Source: Gammaproteobacteria bacterium (GTDB taxonomy: Bacteria > Pseudomonadota > Gammaproteobacteria > SZUA-21). From it: a stretch of 43,475 nt of DNA. The translations under genes were made by a program, and so were the position numbers. Location: NCBI GenBank assembly GCA_003233345.1, contig QILK01000116.1, positions 1-43,475 on the forward strand, written 5' to 3'. Each line of letters opens with the position of its first letter. Position 1 is the first letter of the stretch. Shown here piece by piece: positions 28,910 through 40,048 of this stretch. A model generated the notes under the pieces. It did no database searches. It was given only the letters and a program-made list of their open reading frames with translations, and was not told the origin of the DNA.

Positions 28910-29083
28910 AATACCGATACACGGGAATAAAAGTAATGTTTATTGCAAAGGGGGACACTAGTGAAGCTGGGGAACCTAATGCGAAGGGACCCAATGGTGG
29001 AATGGAGAAGCCATATTATGGAATTTTATAGAGGGCAATCTGGTTGACTTGTTTCTCAATCAAAACACAAGCGAGCCCATAGA

Positions 29084-29141
29084 AAAAAGGCTCTATAAGA
29101 AGAATAAAAGCCCTGCCCCCAAAAGTTCAGGGGGCATTGAA
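29084..29141 (-). repeat. hairpin repeat copy B
   Basis: tctataagaagaataaaagccctGCCCCCaaaagttcaGGGGGCattgaacagcc. Confidence 0.65.
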
Positions 29142-29355
29142 CAGCCTGTATGATATGGAATCATTGCGATGTTTTGCGCAGGTGAGTCTGGATGAGATTC
29201 CAGATGAGACAAAAAAGTAGAGGACACTGTTAAAGTGGAACTTATAATTGTCTGAAAATCCGTTGAAAAAGAGTGGGGCTTGAAGAAATGTAATTTTTGC
29301 AAGATAAAACTCAATTAACATTGATAATTGAAACTTAAACATTCATAATACAATT

Positions 29356-30546
29356 ATGATACCGCGACACCTCCAAGAAAAACTAGTCAATGCGCTTAAT
29401 TCCATACCAGTTGTAGCTTTATTAGGCTCACGACAAGTTGGTAAAACTACATTAGCGTTGGAAATCTCCAAAACCAATATTAGCAAACCTATCTCATACC
29501 TTGATCTGGAGCTGGATTCTGACCTTGCTAAACTTGATGATTCAGAAAGCTATCTACGCCGCTTTGAAAATCAACTACTTATTATTGACGAGGTACAGCT
29601 TAAACCCGATCTATTCCGAGTTTTAAGAGGATTAGTCGACATACGCAAACGTGCAGGAGAAAAAACGACACAGTTTCTTCTTTTAGGATCGGCCTCACGT
29701 GATCTTTTGCAGCAATCTACTGAAACACTTGCCGGTCGAATTCGTTTTCTGGAATTAAGTCCATTTTCAATTTTAGAAATACAAGCAACAGATCCTTTAG
29801 GGTTTAATCCGGAAAAATTATGGTTCCGAGGAGGATTTCCAGATAGCTATCTTGCGCAAAATGATAATGAAAGTTGGGATTGGCGTAGCGCTTTTATCTC
29901 CACTTATGTAGAGCGCGATATTCCTCAAATGGGACTGAAAATACCGGCGACAAGAATGCGCCGATTTTGGATGATGTTAGCCCATCTTCATGGGCAGCAA
30001 GTCAATTTATCTACGCTTGGTAAAAGCCTAGAAGTCAGTCATACCACTATTCGAAATTATTTAGATGTTTTAACGGATCTATATATGATTAGACAGATTC
30101 AACCTTGGGCAGGAAACACAAAAAAACGTCTGGTAAAATCACCGAAAGTTTACTTACGAGATAGTGGCCTATTGCATCGTCTTCTTAATATATCGGATCA
30201 TGAAACACTACTTGGGAACCCTTGCGTGGGCGCTAGTTGGGAGGGATTTGTAATCGAAAGCATCATCACTATAATTTCTGATAAATGGCGATACAGTTAT
30301 TACCGAACAACAGCACAAGCTGAGATAGACTTAGTGTTGGAAGGGCCAAAGCAGGAAGTCTGGGCCATTGAGGTTAAACGTTCGGTTGCACCGAAGCTGA
30401 GTAGAGGGTTCCATTTAGCTTGCACAGATATTAGAGCAACTAAAAAATTTGCCGTTTATTCAGGAACAGAGCGCTATCCTCTTACAGAAGATACCGAAGC
30501 GATCGGTATCATAGATTTACTAAGTAATTTAGTTAAAGCGCCGTAA
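29356..30546 (+). CDS. AAA ATPase with DUF4143 domain
   Basis: VVALLGSRQVGKTTLALEI (Walker A), QLLIIDEVQ (Walker B), C-terminal TTAQAEIDLVLEGPKQEVWAIEVKRSVAP. Confidence 0.88.
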   Translation: MIPRHLQEKLVNALNSIPVVALLGSRQVGKTTLALEISKTNISKPISYLDLELDSDLAKLDDSESYLRRFENQLLIIDEVQLKPDLFRVLRGLVDIRKRAGEKTTQFLLLGSASRDLLQQSTETLAGRIRFLELSPFSILEIQATDPLGFNPEKLWFRGGFPDSYLAQNDNESWDWRSAFISTYVERDIPQMGLKIPATRMRRFWMMLAHLHGQQVNLSTLGKSLEVSHTTIRNYLDVLTDLYMIRQIQPWAGNTKKRLVKSPKVYLRDSGLLHRLLNISDHETLLGNPCVGASWEGFVIESIITIISDKWRYSYYRTTAQAEIDLVLEGPKQEVWAIEVKRSVAPKLSRGFHLACTDIRATKKFAVYSGTERYPLTEDTEAIGIIDLLSNLVKAP

Positions 30547-30663
30547 ACCTTATTCAACCATTTAAATAAAATTCGTGTTGCCGCAAGAAATACTATTTAT
30601 ATTAACGATGTAGATTACAAAACTATCTTAACTATCTTAATCTAAAATATTTTTTGGTTTATT

Positions 30664-30681
30664 TTGTAATGATTCTGTAAT
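30664..30681 (+). promoter_or_regulatory. putative Pho box upstream of phoB
   Basis: TTGTAAT-GATT-CTGTAAT. Confidence 0.65.
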
Positions 30682-30725
30682 ATAACTTTGATTGAATAGA
30701 GGGAACGTTAAGACAAACACCTAAT

Positions 30726-31415
30726 ATGAAACAAACGAACATTTTACTGATAGAAGATGAAGAGGCTATTCGCGATATGGTGTCAGTAACACTCGCTGAT
30801 TATGGCTATTCTGTCGTGGGTGTGGCGGATGCAACAAAAGCATGGGAATTCATTTATAATTCTACCCCCGACTTGATTTTACTGGATTGGATGTTACCGG
30901 ATATCAGCGGACTGGATTTAGCCTATCAGCTTAGAAAAAATGATAACACCAACGAAACTCCGATCATAATGTTAACGGCAAAGGTGGAGGAATCAGACAA
31001 AATTCGGGGTCTGGAAGCGGGCGCGGATGATTATGTTACCAAGCCTTTTTCACCTCGGGAACTCGCCGCAAGAATTAAAGCCGTTTTAAGGAGAAGTTCC
31101 CGTTTAACACATGAGAACCTTAGCGCCAAGGGCTTGATCTTGAATCCCGGTACCTATCGAGTCACCGCTGACGGATCGCAATTGGAACTGGGACCAACCG
31201 AATTTAGATTATTACGATTTTTTATGAGTCATACCGAACGTGTCTATTCCAGGGATCAACTGATTAGCCGGGTGTGGGGGAATTCCACCTATATCGATGA
31301 ACGTACAGTGGATGTGCATATCAGACGTTTGCGACAATCACTCAGTCCGTATGGCTATGACCAGATGGTGCAAACGGTTAGAGGAGCCGGTTATCGTTTT
31401 TCGACCAATTCATGA
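30726..31415 (+). CDS. phoB: phosphate regulon response regulator PhoB
   Basis: LIEDEEAIRDMV...DLILLDWMLPDISGLDLAYQLRK...YVTKPFSPRELAARIKAVLRR + wHTH; followed by phoR and pst genes. Confidence 0.95.
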   Translation: MKQTNILLIEDEEAIRDMVSVTLADYGYSVVGVADATKAWEFIYNSTPDLILLDWMLPDISGLDLAYQLRKNDNTNETPIIMLTAKVEESDKIRGLEAGADDYVTKPFSPRELAARIKAVLRRSSRLTHENLSAKGLILNPGTYRVTADGSQLELGPTEFRLLRFFMSHTERVYSRDQLISRVWGNSTYIDERTVDVHIRRLRQSLSPYGYDQMVQTVRGAGYRFSTNS

Positions 31416-32713
31416 CTTTGATTAAACCACTTTCAGCAGAATTGATCCGAATTGCCGGTGGGATATTTGCCTGCTTTTTATTATCGCTATGGTTTGGAAA
31501 TTTCTGGTTGTGGATCGTTTTAGCTATAATCGCCTATCTGGCCTGGCATCTTTTTAATTTAATGAAGCTGATTTATTGGCTGCAAGATACCAAGCAAGTC
31601 CCCCCTCAATCCAAAGGCTTGTGGTTAACTATTTTTGATCATTTATATTTTTATCAGAAATCGAATAACTCAAAAATAAAAAGACTCCAAAGAGGGCTAA
31701 AGTTATTTGAAGAAACGGCTACCGCCTTACCTGACGCAACGGTGATTTTGACTAAAGACAGTGTGATTGAATGGTGTAATGGATCAGCTGAAAGGCTATT
31801 GGGCCTAAACAAATCTCGTGATTACGGGCAAAGAATTGATAACCTTGTAAGAAATCCATTATTTGTTAAGTATCTCAATCAGGATAACAACGAAGATGTT
31901 ATTGAAATCCCCTCCCCCATAGAAGAATCAATCATGCTAAGAGTAAGAGCCGTCAGTTATGGTAAAAATAGACGATTACTGCTCGCGCGAAATATATCGC
32001 GTTTATACCATTTATATCAAATAAAAAGTGACTTTATTGCCAACGTATCCCATGAACTACGAACGCCACTAACCGTTATTTGTGGCTATGTTGAATCGCT
32101 CTATGAAAAAACCAAAGCAAGTGATAAGCAATTCAATCCGCTGAAACAGATCAAGACACAGTCAGAGCGTATGTTACATATAATCGATGACCTACTGTTT
32201 TTATCCGGATTGGAAACGGCAACAACTTCAGGACAAAAAGAGATAGTTAATGTAGCCTCCTTGGTAAAAAATCTGGCTGAAAATACAAAATTATTGAGTG
32301 GCCAACAGCAACATAATATAGAAATTACCATTGATGACAGTCTCTATATAAGAGGCAGTTATAATGAGTTGGAGAGTGCTTTTTCTAATTTGATTGTTAA
32401 TGCAATAAAATATACCCGAGCCAAAGGCCAGATCTGGATTTCATGGAAAAAAACTGATCAGGGCGCACAATTGGAAATCAAAGATAGTGGAATAGGTGTC
32501 TCAGCACAGCAAATACCGCGCTTGACAGAAAGATTCTATCGTGTGGATGTCGGCCGTTCAAGAGAGCAAGGTGGTACCGGGTTGGGACTCGCGATCGTAA
32601 AACATGTTATGGTTCGCCACAATGCCAGGTTGGAAATTAGTAGCCAGCCAAACAAGGGTAGCTCTTTTAAATGTATTTTCCCACTATCGTTAATCGTCGA
32701 TCACAAATTGTGA
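31412..32713 (+). CDS. phoR: phosphate regulon sensor kinase PhoR
   Basis: FIANVSHELRTPLTVICGYVE H-box; NAIKYT, GGTGLGLAIVKHV. Confidence 0.94.
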   Translation: MTLIKPLSAELIRIAGGIFACFLLSLWFGNFWLWIVLAIIAYLAWHLFNLMKLIYWLQDTKQVPPQSKGLWLTIFDHLYFYQKSNNSKIKRLQRGLKLFEETATALPDATVILTKDSVIEWCNGSAERLLGLNKSRDYGQRIDNLVRNPLFVKYLNQDNNEDVIEIPSPIEESIMLRVRAVSYGKNRRLLLARNISRLYHLYQIKSDFIANVSHELRTPLTVICGYVESLYEKTKASDKQFNPLKQIKTQSERMLHIIDDLLFLSGLETATTSGQKEIVNVASLVKNLAENTKLLSGQQQHNIEITIDDSLYIRGSYNELESAFSNLIVNAIKYTRAKGQIWISWKKTDQGAQLEIKDSGIGVSAQQIPRLTERFYRVDVGRSREQGGTGLGLAIVKHVMVRHNARLEISSQPNKGSSFKCIFPLSLIVDHKL

Positions 32714-32785
32714 CATTTAATTAATATGCTTGTCATATTTATCAGACATATTCAACTTTTGAAAAACAATCAGGAGTTAACAAAT

Positions 32786-33754
32786 ATGAGATTATTTCAA
32801 GGAGTAAGGCTAGCCTTGGTTCTGTCCGTTTTAAGCGTGCAGGCGCTCGCCGGTACTAATGTAGATTCAGCGATTAAAAAATATAAAAAGTCCAGCGGTG
32901 TTTCCGGAAAGCTAACCAGTATTGGTTCTGATACACTGGCAAATTTAATGACGCGTTGGACAGAAAAATTTCGTCGTATATACCCCAATATTAATATCCA
33001 GGTACAGGCAGCGGGTTCTTCGACAGCCCCCCCAGGATTGATACAGGGTACCGCGAATCTTGGTCCTATGAGCCGACGAATGAAAAACAAGGAATGGCAA
33101 GCGTTTGAAAAAAAATACGGATACAAACCACTGCGTATTCGCGTCGCGATTGATGCGCTGGCGATATATGTCAACAAGGATAATCCGATTAAAGGCTTGT
33201 CGATTGCACAGGTGGATGCAATATTTTCTTCAACAAGAAAGTGTGGGCAGGCTAGCGATATTAAAAAGTGGGGGCAGTTGGCATTAACAGGTTCCTGGAA
33301 AAATCGCTCCATTCAACTGTATGGAAGAAACTCGGTGTCCGGTACTTACGGATATTTTAAGAAAAAAGCGCTGTGTAAAGGCGACTTTAAATCAAGTGTT
33401 GGGGAGCAACCGGGTTCCTCTTCTGTCGTCCAGTCTATTACCAAAAGCATTAGCGGTATCGGTTATTCTGGAATTGGTTATAAGACCTCGGGTGTCCGCG
33501 CAGTACCCTTGGCAAAAAAACCAGGTGCAGCCTTGGTACCGGCAACGACTGAAAACGCGATAAAGGGGAAATATCCATTATCAAGGTTTTTGTATATTTA
33601 TATTAATAAACACCCTAAAAAACCCCTACCGCCTTCCGTTAAAGAGTTTCTAAAACTGGTATTGAGTCAGGAAGGACAGCAAGTAGTCATCAAAGATGGT
33701 TATATTCCGTTACCTAAGGCGGTTGTGGAGAAGGAACTGAAAAAACTGGAATAA
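32786..33754 (+). CDS. pstS: phosphate-binding protein PstS
   Basis: Signal peptide; [23 protein letters not shown]...[34 protein letters not shown]. Confidence 0.92.
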   Translation: MRLFQGVRLALVLSVLSVQALAGTNVDSAIKKYKKSSGVSGKLTSIGSDTLANLMTRWTEKFRRIYPNINIQVQAAGSSTAPPGLIQGTANLGPMSRRMKNKEWQAFEKKYGYKPLRIRVAIDALAIYVNKDNPIKGLSIAQVDAIFSSTRKCGQASDIKKWGQLALTGSWKNRSIQLYGRNSVSGTYGYFKKKALCKGDFKSSVGEQPGSSSVVQSITKSISGIGYSGIGYKTSGVRAVPLAKKPGAALVPATTENAIKGKYPLSRFLYIYINKHPKKPLPPSVKEFLKLVLSQEGQQVVIKDGYIPLPKAVVEKELKKLE

Positions 33755-33799
33755 TCTATCTATACAATTATTGCAGACTAGTCTATTTATGAACCATTT

Positions 33800-33817
33800 T
33801 TGTCATCAAATTGTCAC
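33800..33817 (+). promoter_or_regulatory. putative Pho box between pstS and pstC
   Basis: TTGTCAT-CAAA-TTGTCAC. Confidence 0.65.
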
Positions 33818-33840
33818 AGTGGATCTATAGCATAAAGCTT

Positions 33841-36132
33841 ATGTCAAAATCACAATTTAAGCTTCGATCAAAACGATTGTCCCGACGTTCTATCAAGGAT
33901 CTGATGGCAAAATGGATAGTAAAGGGAGGCGGCTTGAGTGCAATTGTCGCTATTTTTCTGATATTTGTGTATTTATCAGTGGAAGTGGCCCCAATATTTT
34001 TTAAGGCCAAGCAAACTCCAATCGCGTTGGCTTACCCTATTCCAGGCGATAGCAGTAAAACGCTGAGTATTTCGCTCGAAGAGCGTCTGGCCTTAGCAAG
34101 CAGAATAACCCAGTCAGGTAACGTCTATTATTTCAAGCCTAAAACCGGCGCAGTAACACAAAGATTAAAGCTAACCTTACCTGATAAAGTAAACATTAGC
34201 GCCTATTATAAGCCGGAAGCCACTTCTAACGGCAATGAAGATGAGGGGGGAAAATTTAACCTGGAGACACTTGTTCTTGGTTTGTCCAATGGTCAAATAT
34301 TATTAGCGCAGACTTCGTATAAAGTAACCTTTGCCAAGAATGGTAAACGCATCATTACGCCAACACTAAATTATCCTGCTGGAAACAAATTAATATCGAC
34401 CGGTGGACAATCTCCAATTAAACAGATAGCCGGCGCGCTAAACTCCGAGGGTATCACCTTGGTTAGTAGCGGCGGTGCTGGAAAGCTGCACATAACACGT
34501 CTGGAAAAAAGCGGTTCACTGATGGAAGACGAATCAAAAATGACCATTTCTACCAGTGAGATCACCCGCCCAAAAAATGAGAAAATACAAGACATTGTTT
34601 TAAGTAAAGACCAGAAGTCACTATATGTTCTCATTGCCAATAATAGTTTGCTTTATTACGATATATCTGACCTGAAGAAACCGCTATTATTGCAAACATT
34701 GCCCATCGGATCTGAGAATGAAAATGTCAGTCAAATAAAGCTGTTGGTCGGTGGAATATCCTTGATAGTGGGAACCTCAAGTGGAAAATTATCCCAATGG
34801 TCTCCAGTACGTGATGGGCAAAACCGTAAGCGTCTGCAAAAACTCAGAGAATTCAAAACACTGACCTCATCTATTATAGATATCGTCCCGGAATATAGAC
34901 GTAAGGGCTTTCTGGTAATTGATCGCTCGGGGTCGCTGGCAATCTATTATTCAACTTCAAATAGATTGTTACTGCTCAATAAGCTTAAGCAAACTGATGC
35001 AAGCAGAGTCTATGTTTCACCACGTAGCAATGCGGCACTCATTGAAACCCGGTCAGGAAAGTTACAATTTCATAAAATAAAAAATGAACACCCTGAAATA
35101 TCATGGGCCGCTTTATGGAAAAAAAACTGGTACGAAAGTTATCAAAAACCGGAACATGTGTGGCAATCCTCCGCGAGTTCCGATGATTTTGAACCTAAAT
35201 TCGGGTTATCACCACTCGCCTTTGGTACTTTAAAAGCAGCTTTTTATGCGATGTTGTTTGCCACACCCCTGGCACTGCTGGGTGCCATCTATGCAGCGCA
35301 GTTTATGGCACCGAGATTACGTCAAGTCGTCAAGCCCAGTATAGAAATAATGGAAGCCTTACCAACCGTCATCATTGGCTTTTTAGCGGGACTCTGGTTG
35401 GCTCCGATTGTCGAGGGGAGCCTTGCTGCCATTATATTGATGTTATTATTAATACCAATAGGCGTCATTGCTTTTGGCTACTATTGGCAAAAATTGCCGA
35501 TCAATATACGCAGTAGGATTCCTGACGGTTGGGAAAGTATAATACTGGTACCGATTATTCTGCTAGTAGGTTGGATAATATTTACCTTGATAGGACCGGG
35601 TATCGAAAACAGTTTTTTTAACGGTAGCCTAACAACTTGGATTCAACAGGAACTGGGAATTCCCTATAGCCAGAAAAATGCAGTGGTCGTTGGTCTGGCA
35701 ATGGGTGTTGCTGTCATTCCAACAATTTTCTCCATTGCCGAAGACGCACTGTTTGCCGTACCTAAGCACCTAATACAAGGCTCACTGGCACTGGGTGCAA
35801 CCCAATGGCAGACGTTAAAGCAGGTGGTATTACTAACAGCAAGTCCAGGGATATTTTCTGCAGTAATGATCGGTTTTGGACGCGCGGTTGGCGAGACCAT
35901 GATTGTGCTTATGGCCACTGGTAGCACAGCGATTATGGATTTTAGTGCACTTCTGGGTATGCGTACGTTTTCAGCAAACATCGCTACGGAAATACCCGAA
36001 GCGGAAGTGGGTAGCACACATTACCGGGTATTGTTTTTGACTGCGCTGATTTTGTTTATATTTACCTTTTTCTTTAATACGATTGCTGAAGTGGTACGCC
36101 AACGTTTACGGAGAAAATACAGCACATTATGA
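33841..36132 (+). CDS. pstC: phosphate ABC transporter permease PstC, with large extracytoplasmic insert
   Basis: One N-terminal TM, ~400-aa beta-rich insert, then TM domain with SIEIMEALPTVIIGFLAGLWLAP...[45 protein letters not shown]. Confidence 0.92.
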   Translation: MSKSQFKLRSKRLSRRSIKDLMAKWIVKGGGLSAIVAIFLIFVYLSVEVAPIFFKAKQTPIALAYPIPGDSSKTLSISLEERLALASRITQSGNVYYFKPKTGAVTQRLKLTLPDKVNISAYYKPEATSNGNEDEGGKFNLETLVLGLSNGQILLAQTSYKVTFAKNGKRIITPTLNYPAGNKLISTGGQSPIKQIAGALNSEGITLVSSGGAGKLHITRLEKSGSLMEDESKMTISTSEITRPKNEKIQDIVLSKDQKSLYVLIANNSLLYYDISDLKKPLLLQTLPIGSENENVSQIKLLVGGISLIVGTSSGKLSQWSPVRDGQNRKRLQKLREFKTLTSSIIDIVPEYRRKGFLVIDRSGSLAIYYSTSNRLLLLNKLKQTDASRVYVSPRSNAALIETRSGKLQFHKIKNEHPEISWAALWKKNWYESYQKPEHVWQSSASSDDFEPKFGLSPLAFGTLKAAFYAMLFATPLALLGAIYAAQFMAPRLRQVVKPSIEIMEALPTVIIGFLAGLWLAPIVEGSLAAIILMLLLIPIGVIAFGYYWQKLPINIRSRIPDGWESIILVPIILLVGWIIFTLIGPGIENSFFNGSLTTWIQQELGIPYSQKNAVVVGLAMGVAVIPTIFSIAEDALFAVPKHLIQGSLALGATQWQTLKQVVLLTASPGIFSAVMIGFGRAVGETMIVLMATGSTAIMDFSALLGMRTFSANIATEIPEAEVGSTHYRVLFLTALILFIFTFFFNTIAEVVRQRLRRKYSTL

Positions 36133-37808
36133 AACAAAATTGGTTTAAATCCGGTGATCCCTGGATATGGTTAAATGCAGGTGCTGTTGCAATTTCCCTA
36201 ATATTGGTATTTGGCCTCCTTGGGCTGATTGCGATAAATGGGTTTGGAATCTTCTGGCCAAAATCAGTGATCACCGCAAAATACCAGGAACCGGGGGGAA
36301 AGGGAAAACAAATACTCGGTGAAATTCATGATATTGAAACGATTTCTGCGTTGCGGATCAGTGAAAGTGGCGTGCAAATACCGAAACATAAAGATACGTT
36401 TCAGCGTTATCTACTAAAGTCAACACGAGTCGGTACAGAGCTTCCTTTTAACAGATATCTTAAATATTACCTTAAAGAAATCAAGTATCCAAAAAACATA
36501 GTCGTGGTGGAAAGATTAAGTGGTGGTATTTTTATTGGTTATCTTAAAGGACTAAAAAATTCAGAAGGGCTAAAAAATTCAGGTAGAAAATCGACTGCCA
36601 TTAGTAACAAAAAACTGGAAAAACAGATTAATAAAAAACTGGATCGCGCCTGGGCTCTGCATAAAAAAATTAAAGTTATCGAGAAAAATAAAATAGGGCG
36701 TTTAAACTATCGTCAGGAAGAACTGAATCTTCTAAAGCTTAAATACCAGTACTATAAAGAAAAAGATCAAAAAAAGTACCAGACAATAGAAAAGGAACTG
36801 GTCGACATAAAGATACAATACAGCCGCTTGCAAAGTGAAATCGGCAAGTTACGATCAAAAATTAATCGTGATGTCCTGCTGGTATCAAATCATTTAAGGG
36901 ATAAAACAGAAATACCCGTAGCCAATATAACCAGGTTTTATTTTCCAAATCGCATGTCGGTATTTCAGAAGTCTGGACTGTATTTGCAAAAATTCTGGGA
37001 ATTTATAAGCGACGATCCACGCGAGGCGAACACCGAAGGCGGCATTTTTCCGGCTATCATGGGAACAGTAACAATTGTTATCTTAATGGCAATTCTAGTG
37101 ACACCATTGGGCGTGATTGCCGCGATTTATCTGCGGGAATATGCGAAGCAAGGTTTGCTAACAAGAATAATCAGAATATCCGTTAATAATCTGGCCGGCG
37201 TACCCTCCATCGTTTATGGTGTTTTTGGTCTTGGTTTTTTTGTCTATTTTATCGGTGGCGGTATTGATTCGCTTTTTTTTCCAGAGCGTGCTTCCTATAA
37301 ACCGACTTTTGGATCACCGGCTTTAATTTGGGCCTCACTGACATTGGCGCTGCTAACCTTGCCAGTTGTGATCGTATCTACCGAAGAAGGCTTATCACGA
37401 GTACCGCGTGCTATTCGCGAAGGCAGTCTGGCACTGGGCGCGACTAAAGCGGAAACATTGTGGCGTACCGTGTTACCCATGGCCAGTCCCGGTATCATGA
37501 CCGGGCTGATTCTGGCAGTGGCGCGGGCAGCGGGCGAAGTCGCGCCGTTGATGCTGGTCGGTGTCGTCAAATACTCACCGTCGCCACCCATTGACTTTAA
37601 TGCACCTTTTATCCACTTTGACAGAACGATAATGCATCTTGGCTTCCATATATATGATGTCGGTTTTCAGAGTCCGAATGCAGAAGCCGCACAACCACTG
37701 GTGTATGCAACAGCAATGATATTGGTGCTGGTAATTGTTATACTAAATTTAACGGCAATCTCTATTAGAAATCGTCTACGGGAACGCTTTCGGTCTCTTG
37801 AAAATTAA
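36129..37808 (+). CDS. pstA: phosphate ABC transporter permease PstA, with coiled-coil insert
   Basis: [22 protein letters not shown]...[51 protein letters not shown]. Confidence 0.92.
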   Translation: MKQNWFKSGDPWIWLNAGAVAISLILVFGLLGLIAINGFGIFWPKSVITAKYQEPGGKGKQILGEIHDIETISALRISESGVQIPKHKDTFQRYLLKSTRVGTELPFNRYLKYYLKEIKYPKNIVVVERLSGGIFIGYLKGLKNSEGLKNSGRKSTAISNKKLEKQINKKLDRAWALHKKIKVIEKNKIGRLNYRQEELNLLKLKYQYYKEKDQKKYQTIEKELVDIKIQYSRLQSEIGKLRSKINRDVLLVSNHLRDKTEIPVANITRFYFPNRMSVFQKSGLYLQKFWEFISDDPREANTEGGIFPAIMGTVTIVILMAILVTPLGVIAAIYLREYAKQGLLTRIIRISVNNLAGVPSIVYGVFGLGFFVYFIGGGIDSLFFPERASYKPTFGSPALIWASLTLALLTLPVVIVSTEEGLSRVPRAIREGSLALGATKAETLWRTVLPMASPGIMTGLILAVARAAGEVAPLMLVGVVKYSPSPPIDFNAPFIHFDRTIMHLGFHIYDVGFQSPNAEAAQPLVYATAMILVLVIVILNLTAISIRNRLRERFRSLEN

Positions 37809-37828
37809 CAGGCTATGAACAACATATA

Positions 37829-38668
37829 ATGAACCAGGAATCTGATAAAAAAGTGGGAATTGAATTTTCGGCCTTAACCAAAAAGTCGGAATCCAAGCAA
37901 AACCTGAAAGACGAGAGGATTTCGATATCGGTTAAGAATCTAAACCTGTACTATGGCGAAAAACAGGCTTTGCAAAACGTAAACTTAAATATTCCTGAAA
38001 ATTGCGTGACCGCGTTTATTGGTCCCAGCGGATGTGGTAAATCAACCTTATTGCGCTGTTTTAACCGAATGAATGATTTAATTGATGATGTACGTATTGA
38101 CGGACAGGTGATTTTAAAAGAAAGTGATATCTATGAAAAAACAGTCGATGTATCAGAGTTGCGGCGAAGAGTGGGCATGGTTTTTCAAAAACCTAATCCG
38201 TTTCCCAAGTCAGTTTATGAAAATGTTGCTTATGGCCTAAGGATTCAAGGGTTAAAAGACAAACGTAAAATTGATGAGATTGTCAGGGAAGCCTTAAACG
38301 GCGCAGCCCTTTGGGATGAAGTCAAGGATCGTCTGGAGGACAATGCGTTGGGCTTGTCTGGTGGACAGCAACAACGACTGGTGATAGCCAGGGCGATTGC
38401 GATTGAACCAGAGGTATTGTTACTTGATGAGCCAGCGTCTGCCCTTGATCCGATTTCCACACTTAAAATCGAAGAACTTATTTACGAACTTAAATCACGT
38501 TATACTATAGTTATAGTCACGCATAATATGCAGCAAGCCGCCAGAGTATCCGATTATACTGCTTTTATGTACATGGGCGAGCTGGTCGAATTTTCAGGGA
38601 CTAATAAAATTTTTACCAACCCTGAAAAGAAGAAAACTGAAGATTATATTACCGGCCGATATGGTTAG
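37829..38668 (+). CDS. pstB: phosphate ABC transporter ATP-binding protein PstB
   Basis: [22 protein letters not shown]...[35 protein letters not shown]. Confidence 0.96.
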   Translation: MNQESDKKVGIEFSALTKKSESKQNLKDERISISVKNLNLYYGEKQALQNVNLNIPENCVTAFIGPSGCGKSTLLRCFNRMNDLIDDVRIDGQVILKESDIYEKTVDVSELRRRVGMVFQKPNPFPKSVYENVAYGLRIQGLKDKRKIDEIVREALNGAALWDEVKDRLEDNALGLSGGQQQRLVIARAIAIEPEVLLLDEPASALDPISTLKIEELIYELKSRYTIVIVTHNMQQAARVSDYTAFMYMGELVEFSGTNKIFTNPEKKKTEDYITGRYG

Positions 38669-38775
38669 CAATCTAGCCCGCGTATTTCATCACTGTGGAG
38701 CGATACTGTTATGAATGAATTTAAAATCCAAATCATTGATGAAATATGCGAACTAGTGAATTTAAGAGGTTGATT

Positions 38776-39495
38776 ATGGATAATAACAATTTGGACCAAC
38801 ATATATCCCAGCAGTTTAACCAGGAGTTGGAAAGTTTACGCAATAATGTGCTAACAATGGGTGGACTGGTTGAAAAGCAGCTTGTGGATGCTCTCGAAGC
38901 ACTAGTAGAGAATAATGCCAGTTTAGCCGAGACGGTGATAGGTGGGGACTATATGGTAAACTCAATGGAAGTGCAGATAGACGAGGAATGCAGCAGCATT
39001 CTGGCACGTCGTCAACCCGCAGCCGGTGATTTACGTCTGATTGTCGCTATTATAAAAACCATTACTGACCTTGAGCGTGTTGGCGATGAAGCCGAAAAAA
39101 TTGCATTGATGGCCGTAGAAATAGCAAAAACCAGTGGTCAGAGTGACTTTGCCTCATTAATGCATATGGGTGAGACAACCAGAAAAATGTTACATGATAC
39201 ACTGGATGCATTTGCCAGACTGGATGCCGAACAGGCCTCCAGCATTGCGAAAACAGATGTCAAAATTGACAAGGATTATGACGCCATCACTCGCCAGTTA
39301 ATTACTTTTATGATGGAAGATCCCAGGCTGATTACCCGATCACTGGATATTATGTGGTCTGCCCGCGCTCTGGAGCGAATTGGTGACCACGCACGTAATA
39401 TTTGTGAGTATGTTATTTATCTAGTGAAAGGAAAAGATGTAAGGCATACGAGTTTTGAGCAAATGGAAAAAGCGGCGCGAGCGCCTGATAGATAA
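38776..39495 (+). CDS. phoU: phosphate signalling protein PhoU
   Basis: HISQQFNQELESLRNNVLTMGGLVEKQLVDALEAL...ARRQPAAGDLRLIVAIIKTITDLERVGDEAEKIA...RIGDHARNICEYVIYLVKG. Confidence 0.95.
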   Translation: MDNNNLDQHISQQFNQELESLRNNVLTMGGLVEKQLVDALEALVENNASLAETVIGGDYMVNSMEVQIDEECSSILARRQPAAGDLRLIVAIIKTITDLERVGDEAEKIALMAVEIAKTSGQSDFASLMHMGETTRKMLHDTLDAFARLDAEQASSIAKTDVKIDKDYDAITRQLITFMMEDPRLITRSLDIMWSARALERIGDHARNICEYVIYLVKGKDVRHTSFEQMEKAARAPDR

Positions 39496-39573
39496 GAATC
39501 AATCGGGTGGTATAAATATATCCTTTGGGCTCATATTTAAATAGTCTGGCCTATTTTATAAAAAATATTTGAC

Positions 39574-40040
39574 TTATGAGGAATTAAGTAATTGTACTGG
39601 CAGATTTTTTAAATCGCTTAATGAGGAATACCCAGTACCGAAGTCGTCAATTGATAAGTTAATCCCCATTTCGTTTACCTTGAGCAATAATTTTTTATTG
39701 CGACTAAATTCTTTAAGCATCGTACTTTCGGTTATTTCGAATTCCAATCTGGATGGGTCAAAACCTACTCTCGTTAAAATTGATGATAGTGAGTGGATAA
39801 AATTATCTTTGAGTTGAAAACGGGAAAGATTAACTGATAGTGTTAGTCCCGGGCAATTGTAAATAAATTTATTAGCTTGTATGCATGCATTTTCCAATAC
39901 CCATTGGCCAATACTGATTATCAAACCAGACTCTTCTGCCAATTTAATAAATAAATCTGGCGGCACTCTTCCATATTTGGGTGAAAGATTAAAGTTCGAG
40001 GCACCCACGCCAACAGATTTTTTTGTTCTTCTAAGGTAAT
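39574..40040 (-). pseudogene. EAL-domain (c-di-GMP phosphodiesterase-type) fragment, truncated at both ends
   Basis: SPKYGRVPPDLFIKLAEESGLIISIGQWVLENACIQANKF...LSVNLSRFQLK...LEFEITESTMLKEFSRNKKLLLKVNEMGINLSIDDFGTGYSSLSDLKNLPVQLLNSS*; no N-terminal EAL motif and no IDxSF end. Confidence 0.8.
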
Positions 40041-40048
40041 CTGGAAGA

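Noticed and set aside
29093-29314. Minus-strand 73-aa ORF ending GCSMPPELLGAGLLFFL
   Set aside because: Its C-terminus is simply the translated hairpin repeat copy B; not a credible gene.
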